The notes below the pieces were generated by a model. It did no database searches. It was not told the DNA's origin and saw only the letters and a program-made list of their open reading frames with translations. DNA of 64,000 nucleotides from Haemophilus_A paraphrohaemolyticus_A (lineage in GTDB: Bacteria > Pseudomonadota > Gammaproteobacteria > Enterobacterales > Pasteurellaceae), in contig NZ_QEQF01000008.1 in the NCBI RefSeq assembly GCF_003253115.1, positions 32,256-96,255 on the forward strand, read 5' to 3'. A program made the position numbers and the translations under genes. This document shows positions 1 to 9,324 of this stretch, piece by piece. Positions within the stretch are counted from its first letter, which is position 1. Every line of letters starts with the position of its first letter.

Positions 1-400
1 TTACTAAATTAGTTTTTACAGTATCTCCAGCTACTTCTGTTGGTTGCTCATTCAATGCTGTTCCATCTGCATTTTTAAACTGCTTAGTTTTTGGATCATA
101 TACTTTTCCAGCTAAATCGCTTTCTTTGTAATATTTTCCATCTGCTGCTTTAACTACTTTATCTCCAGCTTCATTTGTATATGCGATCGGTAAGTCTTTT
201 ACATCTATTTGTACATTACTTACTTTTCCTTCTGCATCCGTAGTCACTACCGCTTTGGTATTGATTCCATCTACAAAATTCACTGTGTCGTAAGGTTTCA
301 CAAAGTCACGAGCATCGCCGTTGTTTTGCAAGTTCCAACCTGCATTTAATACGTCACCTACAGTAGCCGCATTGTTAGGATTTACATAGTTAACAGCATT
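1..400 (-). repeat. Adhesin internal repeat, copy A (partial)
   Basis: Bases 1-283 are identical to 1105-1387 (offset 1104 bp = 368 codons, in frame). Similarity then declines gradually to about base 400. The copy probably continues left of the window. It encodes a stalk segment beginning at NAATVGDVLNAGWNLQ and running through YTNEAGDKVVK. Confidence 0.9.
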
Positions 401-3400
401 TTTATCTGTTGTATTTACAGGACCATGTTCAGTAGTTGGCGCTTTTGTATCTTTTTTAGCTCCATCTAAGTTGCCTGCTACATTAGATAATATTGTTGGT
501 GCTGTTGTACCCTCTGGACCATTGATTGATGTAATTACATTACCTTTTGGTATCTCTGTATCTCCCTTACCTTTTCCATCTGGCGTTGTGTGATATGTTA
601 CATTACCTTTTTCATCCTTCACTGGATACACTTTAGTACCATCTGCTGTTGTGTAATTTACAGGCACTTGTGCATTATTTGTAGATACTTGGTCATCTAC
701 TTTCACAGTAATCGTGCGAACACCATTCTCATCTGTTTTACCCGTTACTGAAGCTGTGCCTTCACCTACAAATTTCACCTCATTTGCATTACGTACTTGA
801 TCTGAGTAGTCATTACCTTTTGCAGATACTACCCAACCTAAGTTTTGTAAATCTCCTACAGTCGCTGCATTGTTAGGATTAGACTGACTAAAATCAATTA
901 AACCTGCTTTACCAATATTATTTGGTACAGCTACTGGAGATGCATCTTTCTTAGGTTGACCATTAGGCTCAACTTGATCAGCTGGATACCATTTACCATC
1001 ATTTCCTAATTTCTTGTCCTCTACTGGAGCAAACGTATTTGCACCGCTTGCAACATTTCCTAATTGTGTTGCATTGCCAGCTTTGTTTGCTTCTGCATTT
1101 GGATTTACTAAATTAGTTTTTACAGTATCTCCAGCTACTTCTGTTGGTTGCTCATTCAATGCTGTTCCATCTGCATTTTTAAACTGCTTAGTTTTTGGAT
1201 CATATACTTTTCCAGCTAAATCGCTTTCTTTGTAATATTTTCCATCTGCTGCTTTAACTACTTTATCTCCAGCTTCATTTGTATATGCGATCGGTAAGTC
1301 TTTTACATCTATTTGTACATTACTTACTTTTCCTTCTGCATCCGTAGTCACTACCGCTTTGGTATTGATTCCATCTACAAAATTCACCGTGTCGTAAGGT
1401 TTCACAAAGTCACGAGCTTCGCCGTTGTTTTGCAAATTCCAACCCGCATTCAACACGTCGGAAACAGTTGCCGCATTGTTGCCCGCAAATTTAGGATTGG
1501 CTTTACCATCTGCTGTTGTAGGATTCAACAACTCAGCTGCTTCAGCTGCCGTCATCGGCGCAGACTTGTTGTTTTTGTCAGCTTTTGGCGTTGTGCTGTT
1601 CGGGTCAAATGCCTGTTTGGTTGTATCGTTTACCGTCGGCAGGTTGCTACCGATGTTTGACAAGTGCATAGGGTTGTTTGCAGTGTTATCGCCATTGTTC
1701 ATGGAGGCAATTACGTCTTCTTTAGGCACTTCTGTAGCTGTCGGTTTACCATTTTCATCAGTTTTATAGAATTTATCGCCAACTTTAACCAGCTTGTCAC
1801 CAGCCTTATTGGTATAAACCACCGGAGTTTGTGCCGCTTCAACAGTAATAGTACGAATACCATCTTTGGTTTCGCCTGTTACTGTAATGCCATTTTTACC
1901 CACAAAGTCTACTTGGTTGGCATTTTTCACCACATCGTTGTAGCCATTGCCTTCTTTGGTTGATACCACCCAACCCATATTTTGCAGGTCGCCTACGGTT
2001 GCAGCAGCGTTTTTATTCACCGGTGCATCTTTTGGTCCCACTAAGTCAACCAGATTTGGTTTGTCTGCATCGGCTGTCGGCGTACCGTTTGTGTTGGTAT
2101 CCACAGGTTTCACGTTCAGAGTAGAGCCCACACCTGTAATCTGGGTCGGTTTGCCGTCTGAAGAGACGTTCAACGCCGTTGTCGGAGTTTTGTCCGCTCC
2201 GTTGTTGCTTGCTGGGCTGGCAGCTTCGGTTGTGAAATTAACCGGTGCTTTACCGTTTTGGGTATCACCCACTTTGACAGAAGTAAATTCAACGTTGTCT
2301 TTGGTTGCATAGGTCACTTTACCATTAGCTTCCTGTTTCACGGTTAAGTTTTTACCTGCCACCATTTCAACGGCTTTGCCCGGGTTGATGACTTCATCGT
2401 CGCCGGATTCTTTCTTACCATCGGCAGTTGCGGAAGTTTTCAGCGTAAAGCCGGATGCGTTAATCATATCCGCAACGTTTTTAGCCGTAGCAACACCTTT
2501 GTTATCTAAAGCTTTGTTTAATTCTGTTTCGGCAGCTTTTACTTTATTCTCAGCCTCTTTCTTCTGTTCATCTGACGCATCTTTAGGCAATTTAGCCAAC
2601 TCGTCTTTTGCATCTTTTAATGCTTTTTGAAGCTCAGGATTAGTTGACGGCGCAATAACAGAGCCGTCTTTGCTTGAAACTAGTTCGGCAGTTTTTGTTT
2701 CCGGCACTTCCACATCAACGGTAATAGTGCGCACGCCGTTCTCGGTTTTACCCGATACTTTAGCTGCGTTTTTGCCGACGAATTTCACTTCGTCCGCATT
2801 TCTCACAACATCACTGTAGTCTTTGCCGTCTGCCCCAGTCGCTTTATCTGATGAGACTTTCCAGCCCATGTTCGCCAAATCTCTAACAGTTGCAGCAGAG
2901 TTCAAAACATTAGGAGACAATGGTGTTTGACCGTGAGCCGTACCTAAGTTGACAACATTAGGCTGTGTTGTCGGAGCACTACCATCTGGCGTTGTTGCAA
3001 CAGGGGTTGTATTCAATACGGAACCTACACCCGTAATCTGGGTCGGTTTGCCGTCTGAAGACACGTTCAATGCTGTTGTTGGCTGTTCTGGATTATTATT
3101 TGCAGTAATCACATCACCATTTTTTAACTCAACCGGTTTTTTACCATTTGTGGTATCACCCACTTTTACAGTTGTGAACTCAACATTATCTTTTGTCGAG
3201 AATGTGAATTTACCGTCAGTTTGAGCAATCTTGATGTTTTTATCGGCTTCGAAGGTTACTGTATCGCCTGCTTTAACCGCTTGTTTTTTAACTGTACCGC
3301 CATTTTCGCCATCATTGGTTTTTGCAGCAGTTGCATTCCAAGCCGCGTTGTTCACAGCGTTTACAACCGTATCTACCGTTGCGATTTTACCAGCGTCATC

Positions 3401-6400
3401 AGTATTAACCGCTACGGTTCCAGCTTTATCTCCTGAGTCAACAGGATTAATTGTACCAGTATTAACTTTTAAGCCGTTGTCATCGGTTGTAAGGGTGTTG
3501 TCGGCAGCTTTTACTTTAACGCCGTCATTTGTTACTTCTAAAGACTTATCTGCTGCTTTTACCTTGATTTTATTGGTCGTAGCATCTTTTTCCAAACCAT
3601 CGCCAAGGTTTGCACTGTATTTGATTGTGCTGGTTTTGCCGTCTGTATTTGTAGTAACAGATACACTTGTGCCGTCTCCGTCAACAAAATTAACGGTGTC
3701 ATAAGCGGTAACAAAATCTTTTGCCGTACCTTTTTCTTGCAAGTTCCAGCCTGCATTCAATACATCGCCTACGGTTGCGGCGTTGCTGTTATTAAGTGTT
3801 GCTGGTTTAGTTGAATTGGTTGTCGGTGCATTTGTACCTGTTTTCGCACCGTCAAGGTTGCCGGCTACGTCGGTAATCGGATTACCGCCGTTGTCTAAAC
3901 CGTTTTGAGTTAATGAAACGGGTTTCTTGCCTGCAGTTTTCGGAGTAATAGTTACGCCGTCGTTAGTCAGCTTGGTTGTCGGTGCATCTGTACCCGTACC
4001 GATAAACTCTGCGCTGGTCAGGTTGGTTAATACAGGGTTCAGGCTGTAGGCAAAATCGGCTTTTCTGATTTTCTTTTTAACTGTTTTGGTTTTATCAAAA
4101 TCATCCGGAACATCAACTTCAGATACGGTTTCATCACGGTCTAACTTCAAGTTGTTGCCGACTTGGAGTTGGACTTTGTCATCCGAACGGATTGCAGTTT
4201 CATAATCTTTTTTCGCTGAATCCGCATTTGCTTTTTTAGATGTAAATACACCTGAAGATCCCGCTACTTCATTACCGCTTGTGTTAAAACCTGCTGCAAT
4301 TTTTTTGGTGATAGAGTTCAACTGAGAACCATTGATAGCATCTGTAGAGTCTTCAGCTACACGACCGGCTGCCACGTTTTTCAATTGACGTTCTGCGCCA
4401 GAGCTACCGAAGGATACTACGTCGCCTTCAGAGGTATTGGTACCACCCGCCCATTTAAATGTGTAAGCAATCTTGTCTTTGTCGTTATCGGAAACAATAT
4501 TGCCGTCGCTGTCGTAGTTCACGCTTAATTGGCGCGTACCCACCAACGCGGTTGTAGAGCCTGTACCGATTGCTACCGCATTTTGTTTAGTCGCATGTGC
4601 TCCGGTACCTAATGCCAGAGAACCGATAGCATCAGCCCGTGCACCCGCACCGATGGCCGTTGCCAAATTTCCTTTTGATAATGCATGAACACCCAAAGAA
4701 GTTGAAGCATGGCCGTTTTTATTTTTCGCATCGGCAAAGTCAAGGGTGGATACATCCATATCGAGGCCTGTTAGCTCCTTATATGCCTCAGCGATGGTTC
4801 CTGGAGTCGTTGTTGTTTCAGCAAAAGTATAATTACGGGTAACGTCTTTACCGTTAATTTTCTCGGTTACGCTTTTAGCGGTTATGCCGCCAGTTGCTTT
4901 TTCAAACTCTGTTCTTTGATTAGCAGCCGATGAAATATCTGAGCCGCCAATCATAATAGAGGAATCACCTTGCGCATTGGTGCCCAAGCCCATGGCAATC
5001 GCACCCTGATTACCAGACGCTTTCGCCCCTTGACCAACTGCAATATCAGCCTCTTTCGTTGCTTGTGCTAACTGACCGACTGCAACAGAAGAGTTTGTAG
5101 CCTTAGAACTATCACCGACAGCTACCGCAGATTTATCAGCATTTGCCTTATAACCAACAGCTACCGCGGATTGCTCTGCCCTTGAAGCAGTACCTGCAGC
5201 TACGCCAAACTTGCCATTTACCCAAGAACCCATACCAATGGCTACTGCAGCTTCCGCATTTGCTTGTATAGCAGAACCAGATCCAATAGCCGTGGCACCA
5301 TAGGCTCCCTTACGAACTAACGCATTCGTACCGATAGCAACCCCCAATGGAGTAGTAGAATGAGCTTGCATACCAATGACAGTAGATCCATTTTGCGCAT
5401 ATGTAGCTTGATATGCTGTATTTAACGCAGCCCCAACAAGTTCTTGGTACTTTTGACTAATGTTTTTACTAGCTAACGTTCCACTTTGATCATGATCAGA
5501 CACGTCTGCCACGCCAAAATTATCTCTATTTGACGTAAAATATCTAGCATTCGCAAATTGAGTAATATCATTACCCCCAATGGCAATCGCACCTTGACCA
5601 GCTATCGACTGAGCACCTAAGGCTACCGCTTGGTCCCCGATAGCACGGGTATTACGGCCAACCGCAGTACCTTCATTAATATCTACTCCTTTATAGTCAA
5701 ATCGATTTGCTGCATCCTTGTTTCCTGCTTCTGTCGATGTGTTACCAAAAGCCTTAGCTAGTACAGTTGCATTATCATCAGGATCAGTACCATTGCCCGT
5801 TGGTATGCCGTCTGCATTAATCGCACGAAACCCCGCACCAGCACCAGCACCAATAGCTACTGAAGAGTTAATAGCAGCATTATTTCTATTGACCCCCGTA
5901 TAAGATGATACCCCGATCGCCACGCCACCTGCAGCAGCATTTGTATTTGTACTTGTTACATCAGTAGCTGCTCCTACTTTAGTAGAACCTGCTGTGGAAT
6001 TATAGCCTATGGCAATACTATGTCCGCCCCCTTCATCACGGCTTTTGGCTTCTTTACCAATGATAATATCGTTATTTTTCTTTGCTTCGCTAGATGAACC
6101 AAAAGCAATTGTATCATTCGCAGTAGCCTTTGCTTCATTACCAAATGCCATCGAGCGCTGCCCAGCCGCGTCTGTATTTCTACCAAGAGCTACCGTATAT
6201 GTATTTGTAGATTTTGAATTTGTGCCTAAGGCAATCGTATCATCTTGGGTTGCTTTAGAGTTTTGACCTATCGCACTGGCACGATTCCCTGTGGCTTGCG
6301 CTCCTTGACCAAGAGCAACGGCACTAGCTTTACTAGCATTCGCTCCTTTACCAATCGCTACCGCTTCAATTCCTTCTGCTTTCCCCTGATTCCCTATCGC

Positions 6401-6796
6401 CACAGATCTATCACCAGTCGCATTAGCTCCAACACCAATTGCCTCTGCCGAAGCTCCTGATGCTTTAGAGTCAATTCCTACTGCAATTGCACTATCCCCT
6501 GTGGCTTGTGCTTTTCTACCTAGCGCCACTGCATTATTTCCTGAAGCATTTGACGATGCCCCCCAAGCGACACTGGTATCATGACCTGTACCAGGAACAT
6601 TGACGGCAGCATAAGCCGAATGACCACTTAATAGCGACAATGCGATGGCTGAAGATTTAATAAAATTCCCTGAAAATTTAACCGTACTTCCTTGTGAATT
6701 TGATGAACTTTGTTTTTTATGCGCTTTGGTTAGCTCTGAAACCGCTACCCAAGATTGCGTTGCTTGGTTCCACACTACACGGAAAATTTTGTTCAT
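1..6796 (-). CDS. Trimeric autotransporter adhesin (YadA/Hia type), N-terminal part, truncated by window edge
   Basis: Surface adhesin secreted by the type Vc route. The frame stays open for 2,265 codons and leaves the window, so the C-terminal membrane anchor is not seen. Residues 1-28 are a classic extended signal peptide region (MNKIFRVVWNQATQSWV...); a hydrophobic core follows and cleavage is likely after SAYA near residue 63. Residues about 70-800 are packed with AVAIG/ALG head repeats. A neck motif DAINGSQL lies near residue 822. The stalk then carries six NAATVxDxxNxGW-type repeats (near nt 3760, 2880, 1985, 1455, 855 and 350) and a Lys/Ala-rich coiled coil (nt 2480-2640). ATG at 6796 has an AAAGGG ribosome site. 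Family assignment is secure; ligand unknown. Confidence 0.95.
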   Translation of the reverse strand, partial: MNKIFRVVWNQATQSWVAVSELTKAHKKQSSSNSQGSTVKFSGNFIKSSAIALSLLSGHSAYAAVNVPGTGHDTSVAWGASSNASGNNAVALGRKAQATGDSAIAVGIDSKASGASAEAIGVGANATGDRSVAIGNQGKAEGIEAVAIGKGANASKASAVALGQGAQATGNRASAIGQNSKATQDDTIALGTNSKSTNTYTVALGRNTDAAGQRSMAFGNEAKATANDTIAFGSSSEAKKNNDIIIGKEAKSRDEGGGHSIAIGYNSTAGSTKVGAATDVTSTNTNAAAGGVAIGVSSYTGVNRNNAAINSSVAIGAGAGAGFRAINADGIPTGNGTDPDDNATVLAKAFGNTSTEAGNKDAANRFDYKGVDINEGTAVGRNTRAIGDQAVALGAQSIAGQGAIAIGGNDITQFANARYFTSNRDNFGVADVSDHDQSGTLASKNISQKYQELVGAALNTAYQATYAQNGSTVIGMQAHSTTPLGVAIGTNALVRKGAYGATAIGSGSAIQANAEAAVAIGMGSWVNGKFGVAAGTASRAEQSAVAVGYKANADKSAVAVGDSSKATNSSVAVGQLAQATKEADIAVGQGAKASGNQGAIAMGLGTNAQGDSSIMIGGSDISSAANQRTEFEKATGGITAKSVTEKINGKDVTRNYTFAETTTTPGTIAEAYKELTGLDMDVSTLDFADAKNKNGHASTSLGVHALSKGNLATAIGAGARADAIGSLALGTGAHATKQNAVAIGTGSTTALVGTRQLSVNYDSDGNIVSDNDKDKIAYTFKWAGGTNTSEGDVVSFGSSGAERQLKNVAAGRVAEDSTDAINGSQLNSITKKIAAGFNTSGNEVAGSSGVFTSKKANADSAKKDYETAIRSDDKVQLQVGNNLKLDRDETVSEVDVPDDFDKTKTVKKKIRKADFAYSLNPVLTNLTSAEFIGTGTDAPTTKLTNDGVTITPKTAGKKPVSLTQNGLDNGGNPITDVAGNLDGAKTGTNAPTTNSTKPATLNNSNAATVGDVLNAGWNLQEKGTAKDFVTAYDTVNFVDGDGTSVSVTTNTDGKTSTIKYSANLGDGLEKDATTNKIKVKAADKSLEVTNDGVKVKAADNTLTTDDNGLKVNTGTINPVDSGDKAGTVAVNTDDAGKIATVDTVVNAVNNAAWNATAAKTNDGENGGTVKKQAVKAGDTVTFEADKNIKIAQTDGKFTFSTKDNVEFTTVKVGDTTNGKKPVELKNGDVITANNNPEQPTTALNVSSDGKPTQITGVGSVLNTTPVATTPDGSAPTTQPNVVNLGTAHGQTPLSPNVLNSAATVRDLANMGWKVSSDKATGADGKDYSDVVRNADEVKFVGKNAAKVSGKTENGVRTITVDVEVPETKTAELVSSKDGSVIAPSTNPELQKALKDAKDELAKLPKDASDEQKKEAENKVKAAETELNKALDNKGVATAKNVADMINASGFTLKTSATADGKKESGDDEVINPGKAVEMVAGKNLTVKQEANGKVTYATKDNVEFTSVKVGDTQNGKAPVNFTTEAASPASNNGADKTPTTALNVSSDGKPTQITGVGSTLNVKPVDTNTNGTPTADADKPNLVDLVGPKDAPVNKNAAATVGDLQNMGWVVSTKEGNGYNDVVKNANQVDFVGKNGITVTGETKDGIRTITVEAAQTPVVYTNKAGDKLVKVGDKFYKTDENGKPTATEVPKEDVIASMNNGDNTANNPMHLSNIGSNLPTVNDTTKQAFDPNSTTPKADKNNKSAPMTAAEAAELLNPTTADGKANPKFAGNNAATVSDVLNAGWNLQNNGEARDFVKPYDTVNFVDGINTKAVVTTDAEGKVSNVQIDVKDLPIAYTNEAGDKVVKAADGKYYKESDLAGKVYDPKTKQFKNADGTALNEQPTEVAGDTVKTNLVNPNAEANKAGNATQLGNVASGANTFAPVEDKKLGNDGKWYPADQVEPNGQPKKDASPVAVPNNIGKAGLIDFSQSNPNNAATVGDLQNLGWVVSAKGNDYSDQVRNANEVKFVGEGTASVTGKTDENGVRTITVKVDDQVSTNNAQVPVNYTTADGTKVYPVKDEKGNVTYHTTPDGKGKGDTEIPKGNVITSINGPEGTTAPTILSNVAGNLDGAKKDTKAPTTEHGPVNTTDKNAVNYVNPNNAATVGDVLNAGWNLQNNGDARDFVKPYDTVNFVDGINTKAVVTTDAEGKVSNVQIDVKDLPIAYTNEAGDKVVKAADGKYYKESDLAGKVYDPKTKQFKNADGTALNEQPTEVAGDTVKTNLV
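1105..1504 (-). repeat. Adhesin internal repeat, copy B
   Basis: Partner of the copy at the left edge. Identity without a mismatch over 283 bp inside a gene whose other repeats are well diverged implies recent duplication or gene conversion. Confidence 0.9.
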
Positions 6797-6811
6797 ATAT
6801 AAGCCCTTTAA

Positions 6812-6851
6812 GAAAAAAGAACTACTTTTCCATCGAAATGTGAAAGTAGTT
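6812..6851 (-). terminator. Attenuator-like hairpin in the adhesin leader
   Basis: On the minus strand, AACTACTTT (6851-6843) pairs with AAAGTAGTT (6828-6820) and is followed at once by CTTTTTTC (6818-6811), ending about 15 nt before the adhesin start codon. It has the form of an intrinsic terminator, but the stem is AT-rich. Confidence 0.45.
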
Positions 6852-6934
6852 TGTTAAAATTAAATTTAAGTTAAGTTATCTACAAGATAATCCCGAGAAT
6901 TATGCCAAAAATTCACATCTATTCCAAATGAAAT

Positions 6935-6948
6935 TTGATGGAAATCAA
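6935..6948 (-). promoter_or_regulatory. FNR box upstream of the adhesin
   Basis: TTGATGGAAATCAA matches TTGAT-N4-ATCAA perfectly. It lies 139-152 bp before the adhesin ATG and over 300 bp from rimO. Candidate -10 elements on the minus strand are ATTTTT (6912-6907, ideal class II spacing) and CATAAT (6904-6899). Most likely read by the FNR homologue (HlyX in Actinobacillus). Confidence 0.6.
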
Positions 6949-7196
6949 ACAGTTCGCCAGGAATTTACACTTTCCATACAAAAGACAACTATTTTACGAG
7001 CATTTACTACAAAACTTGACAAAGTTGACATTTTAAAATGGAGATATTTCACACTGACAAAGTCGGATTTTTATACAAAACTAATAAAATAGCCACAAAA
7101 ATTTGACAGATAATCCACAGCAAACGTTTGCGTGACTTTTAACAGAGAATTCAAACGAATTTGCAAAATTTTTATGAAATTTGACCGCTTGTTTTG

Positions 7197-7245
7197 TATA
7201 ATATTTGCCTATTTCTTGCCACTGCTTTTGCGGTGGTCTTTTTTT
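7197..7245 (+). terminator. -10 element and terminator-like hairpin in the rimO leader
   Basis: A TATAAT at 7197-7202 (no good -35) is followed by CCACTGC-TTTT-GCGGTGG (7219-7236, one G-U pair) and TCTTTTTTT (7237-7245). This is a complete intrinsic terminator shape ending about 20 nt before the rimO ATG. It may attenuate rimO or end an unseen short transcript. Confidence 0.5.
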
Positions 7246-7265
7246 AATTGATTAACCTATTATTT

Positions 7266-8600
7266 ATGATGAACTCAACCCCCAATATTGGTTTTATTAG
7301 TCTTGGCTGTCCGAAAAACTTAGTGGACTCCGAGCGTATTTTGACTGAACTTCGTTCAGACGGTTATAACATTATTTCTAGCTATGAAGGTGCAGATTTA
7401 GTCATTGTGAACACCTGCGGATTTATTGATAGTGCGGTACAAGAATCGCTTGAAAGCATTGGCGAAGCCTTAGAAGCGAACGGCAAAGTGATCGTCACAG
7501 GCTGTCTTGGTGCGAAAGAAAATCAGATCCGTGAAGTGCATCCAAAAGTGCTAGAAATCACAGGCCCGCACAGCTATGAGGCGGTAATGAAACACGTGCA
7601 CAAATATGTGCCGAAACCAGAATATAACCCATACGTGAGTTTAGTGCCAAAACAAGGGGTGAAACTCACACCGAAGCATTACGCTTATCTGAAAATCTCC
7701 GAAGGTTGCGACCATCGTTGTACCTTCTGCATTATTCCTTCAATGCGTGGCGATTTAGATAGCCGTTCTATCGTGCAAGTTTTAGACGAAGCCAAACGCC
7801 TTGTCGATGCGGGTGTGAAAGAGATTTTAGTCGTTTCGCAAGATACTTCGGCTTATGCCTTAGACAAGAAAAAAGAAGAGGGCACAAAAACGGTTTTCTG
7901 GAACGGAATGCCGATTAAAAATGATTTAATGAGCCTATGTGAACAACTCGGCTCATTAGGCGTTTGGGTGCGTTTGCACTACGTTTACCCTTATCCGCAC
8001 GTGGATAATTTAATTCCGTTAATGGCGCAGGGCAAAATTCTGCCGTATTTGGATATTCCACTCCAACACGCCAGCCCAAAAATCTTAAAAGCGATGAAAC
8101 GCCCTGGTTCGATTGAACGCACGCTTGAACGTATCAAAAAATGGCGTGAGATCTGCCCAGAATTGACACTTCGTTCAACCTTTATCATTGGCTTCCCTGG
8201 CGAAACGGAAGAAGATTTCCAAATGTTGTTGGATTTCTTAAAAGAAGCACAGCTCGACCGTGTAGGCTGCTTTAAATTTAGCCCTGTGGAAGGCGCACCT
8301 GCAACCGATATGGCAGACCAAGTGCCAGAAGAGGTAAAAGAAGAGCGTTTCCACCGCTTTATGCAGTTACAGCAAGAAATTTCAAGCGGTCGATTACAAC
8401 AAAAAATTGGCAAAACCCTTGCAGTCATTGTCGATGAAATTGACGAAGAAGGCATTATCGGCCGCTCAATGGCAGATGCACCTGAAATTGATGGCGTGGT
8501 GTATGTCGATAATCTTTCAAACCAACCGGTTCAAGTGGGGCAGATTATTTCTGTAACCATTACCAATGCAGATGAATACGATCTTTGGGGAACCTGTTAG
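7266..8600 (+). CDS. rimO: Ribosomal protein S12 methylthiotransferase RimO
   Basis: Radical-SAM enzyme that methylthiolates the conserved Asp of ribosomal protein S12. The N-terminal MTTase domain has three cluster cysteines (LGCPKN near residue 15, VNTCGF, TGCLGAK). The radical-SAM motif CDHRCTFC is near residue 150 and a TRAM domain closes the protein. Length (444 aa) is normal. I chose ATG 7266 (or 7269, giving MNSTPN as in Haemophilus) over an in-frame TTG at 7248, because family members start just before TPNIGF; no clear Shine-Dalgarno is visible. Monocistronic, convergent with rppH. Confidence 0.96.
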   Translation: MMNSTPNIGFISLGCPKNLVDSERILTELRSDGYNIISSYEGADLVIVNTCGFIDSAVQESLESIGEALEANGKVIVTGCLGAKENQIREVHPKVLEITGPHSYEAVMKHVHKYVPKPEYNPYVSLVPKQGVKLTPKHYAYLKISEGCDHRCTFCIIPSMRGDLDSRSIVQVLDEAKRLVDAGVKEILVVSQDTSAYALDKKKEEGTKTVFWNGMPIKNDLMSLCEQLGSLGVWVRLHYVYPYPHVDNLIPLMAQGKILPYLDIPLQHASPKILKAMKRPGSIERTLERIKKWREICPELTLRSTFIIGFPGETEEDFQMLLDFLKEAQLDRVGCFKFSPVEGAPATDMADQVPEEVKEERFHRFMQLQQEISSGRLQQKIGKTLAVIVDEIDEEGIIGRSMADAPEIDGVVYVDNLSNQPVQVGQIISVTITNADEYDLWGTC

Positions 8601-8613
8601 TTTGTTTCTAAAG

Positions 8614-8652
8614 TAATAAAAAATCGAGGCGAATATTCGCCCCGATTTTTTT
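8614..8652. terminator. Bidirectional terminator between rimO and rppH
   Basis: ATCGaGGCGAAT / ATTCGCCcCGAT stem (8623-8645) with an A-run on the left and a T-run on the right. It can stop both convergent genes. Confidence 0.85.
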
Positions 8653-8667
8653 ATGCCATTTGATAAG

Positions 8668-9324
8668 TTATTTCCGATACCCTTTAGGTCGAGCACCTTT
8701 GTGTTTTTTATATTTGAAATGAGCAGGCTTGTCAGACTTTGGCTTATAGACTACAAGCGGTGCTTTTTTCGTATTTTCTTGCAAATGGGCTTTTTCTTTT
8801 GGCTTCTCTTCTCGTGGTTTCTCTTCTTTCAGCTTCATAAAAGGCTCGTTTAGCAAAATGCTGGCAAACTCTTTCATTGCTTTGCGATAAACATCGCGCT
8901 TAAACGAGACAACTTGACGGACAGGATACCAAAAGCTCACCCAGCGCCAGCCATCAAATTCAGGCGATTTGGTGGTTTTGAGATTGATGCTCGCCTCATC
9001 GCCAATAAATTGCAACAAAAACCAACGCTGCTTTTGCCCAATGCAAACGGGCTGATTGCCCGAATTTTCACGCACTAAGCGTCTTGGCAGTTTATATTTC
9101 AGCCAATATTTTGATGCCCAAATCACTCGCACATCTTTTCTGGTTAAGCCGACTTCTTCAAAAAGCTCACGGTACATCGCTGTTTCGATGTTTTCGCCTT
9201 CGTTAATGCCTCCTTGCGGAAACTGCCACGAATTTTGCCCAAACCGTTTTGCCCAGAGAACCTGCCCGTACTTATTACAGATGACGATACCCACATTCGG
9301 GCGATAACCATCGGAATCGATCAC
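8668..9324 (-). CDS. rppH: RNA 5' pyrophosphohydrolase RppH
   Basis: Nudix hydrolase that removes pyrophosphate from 5'-triphosphate mRNA ends and so starts RNase E-dependent decay. The Nudix box GX5EX7REUXEEXGU is complete at residues 38-60 (G38, E44, R52-E53, E56-E57, G59). The first residues (M-I-D-S-D-G-Y-R-P-N) align with E. coli RppH, which fixes a GTG start at 9324; no in-frame ATG fits, and AGGGAA lies about 7 nt upstream. Compared with E. coli (176 aa) it is longer (218 aa) because of a very basic Lys/Pro-rich tail from about residue 165, probably an RNA- or protein-binding extension. Confidence 0.95.
   Translation of the reverse strand: MIDSDGYRPNVGIVICNKYGQVLWAKRFGQNSWQFPQGGINEGENIETAMYRELFEEVGLTRKDVRVIWASKYWLKYKLPRRLVRENSGNQPVCIGQKQRWFLLQFIGDEASINLKTTKSPEFDGWRWVSFWYPVRQVVSFKRDVYRKAMKEFASILLNEPFMKLKEEKPREEKPKEKAHLQENTKKAPLVVYKPKSDKPAHFKYKKHKGARPKGYRK

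Larger units (their letters stand above)
6797..7196. other. AT-rich divergent intergenic region, adhesin/rimO
   Basis: No gene seen. It holds the adhesin leader hairpin and FNR box, a one-mismatch DnaA box (TAATCCACA, 7111-7119) and, at its right end, an uptake word (GACCGCTTGT, 7182-7192). Confidence 0.6.

Noticed and set aside
1..4000. Recurring short units that could suggest a repeat array such as CRISPR
   Set aside because: The repeats are in frame, of protein-domain length, and unequal in spacing; they are adhesin stalk modules.
1014..6857. Many plus-strand open frames of 60-157 codons across the first 6.8 kb
   Set aside because: They lie opposite the continuous minus-strand adhesin frame, mirror its repetitive codons, lack ribosome sites and encode no recognisable domain.
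7181..7202. TTGACC at 7181 as the -35 of rimO
   Set aside because: Spacer to TATAAT is only 10 bp; TTGACC is part of an uptake word.
7991..8455. 154-codon minus-strand frame inside rimO
   Set aside because: Antisense shadow of rimO, Ser/Arg-rich, with no family features.
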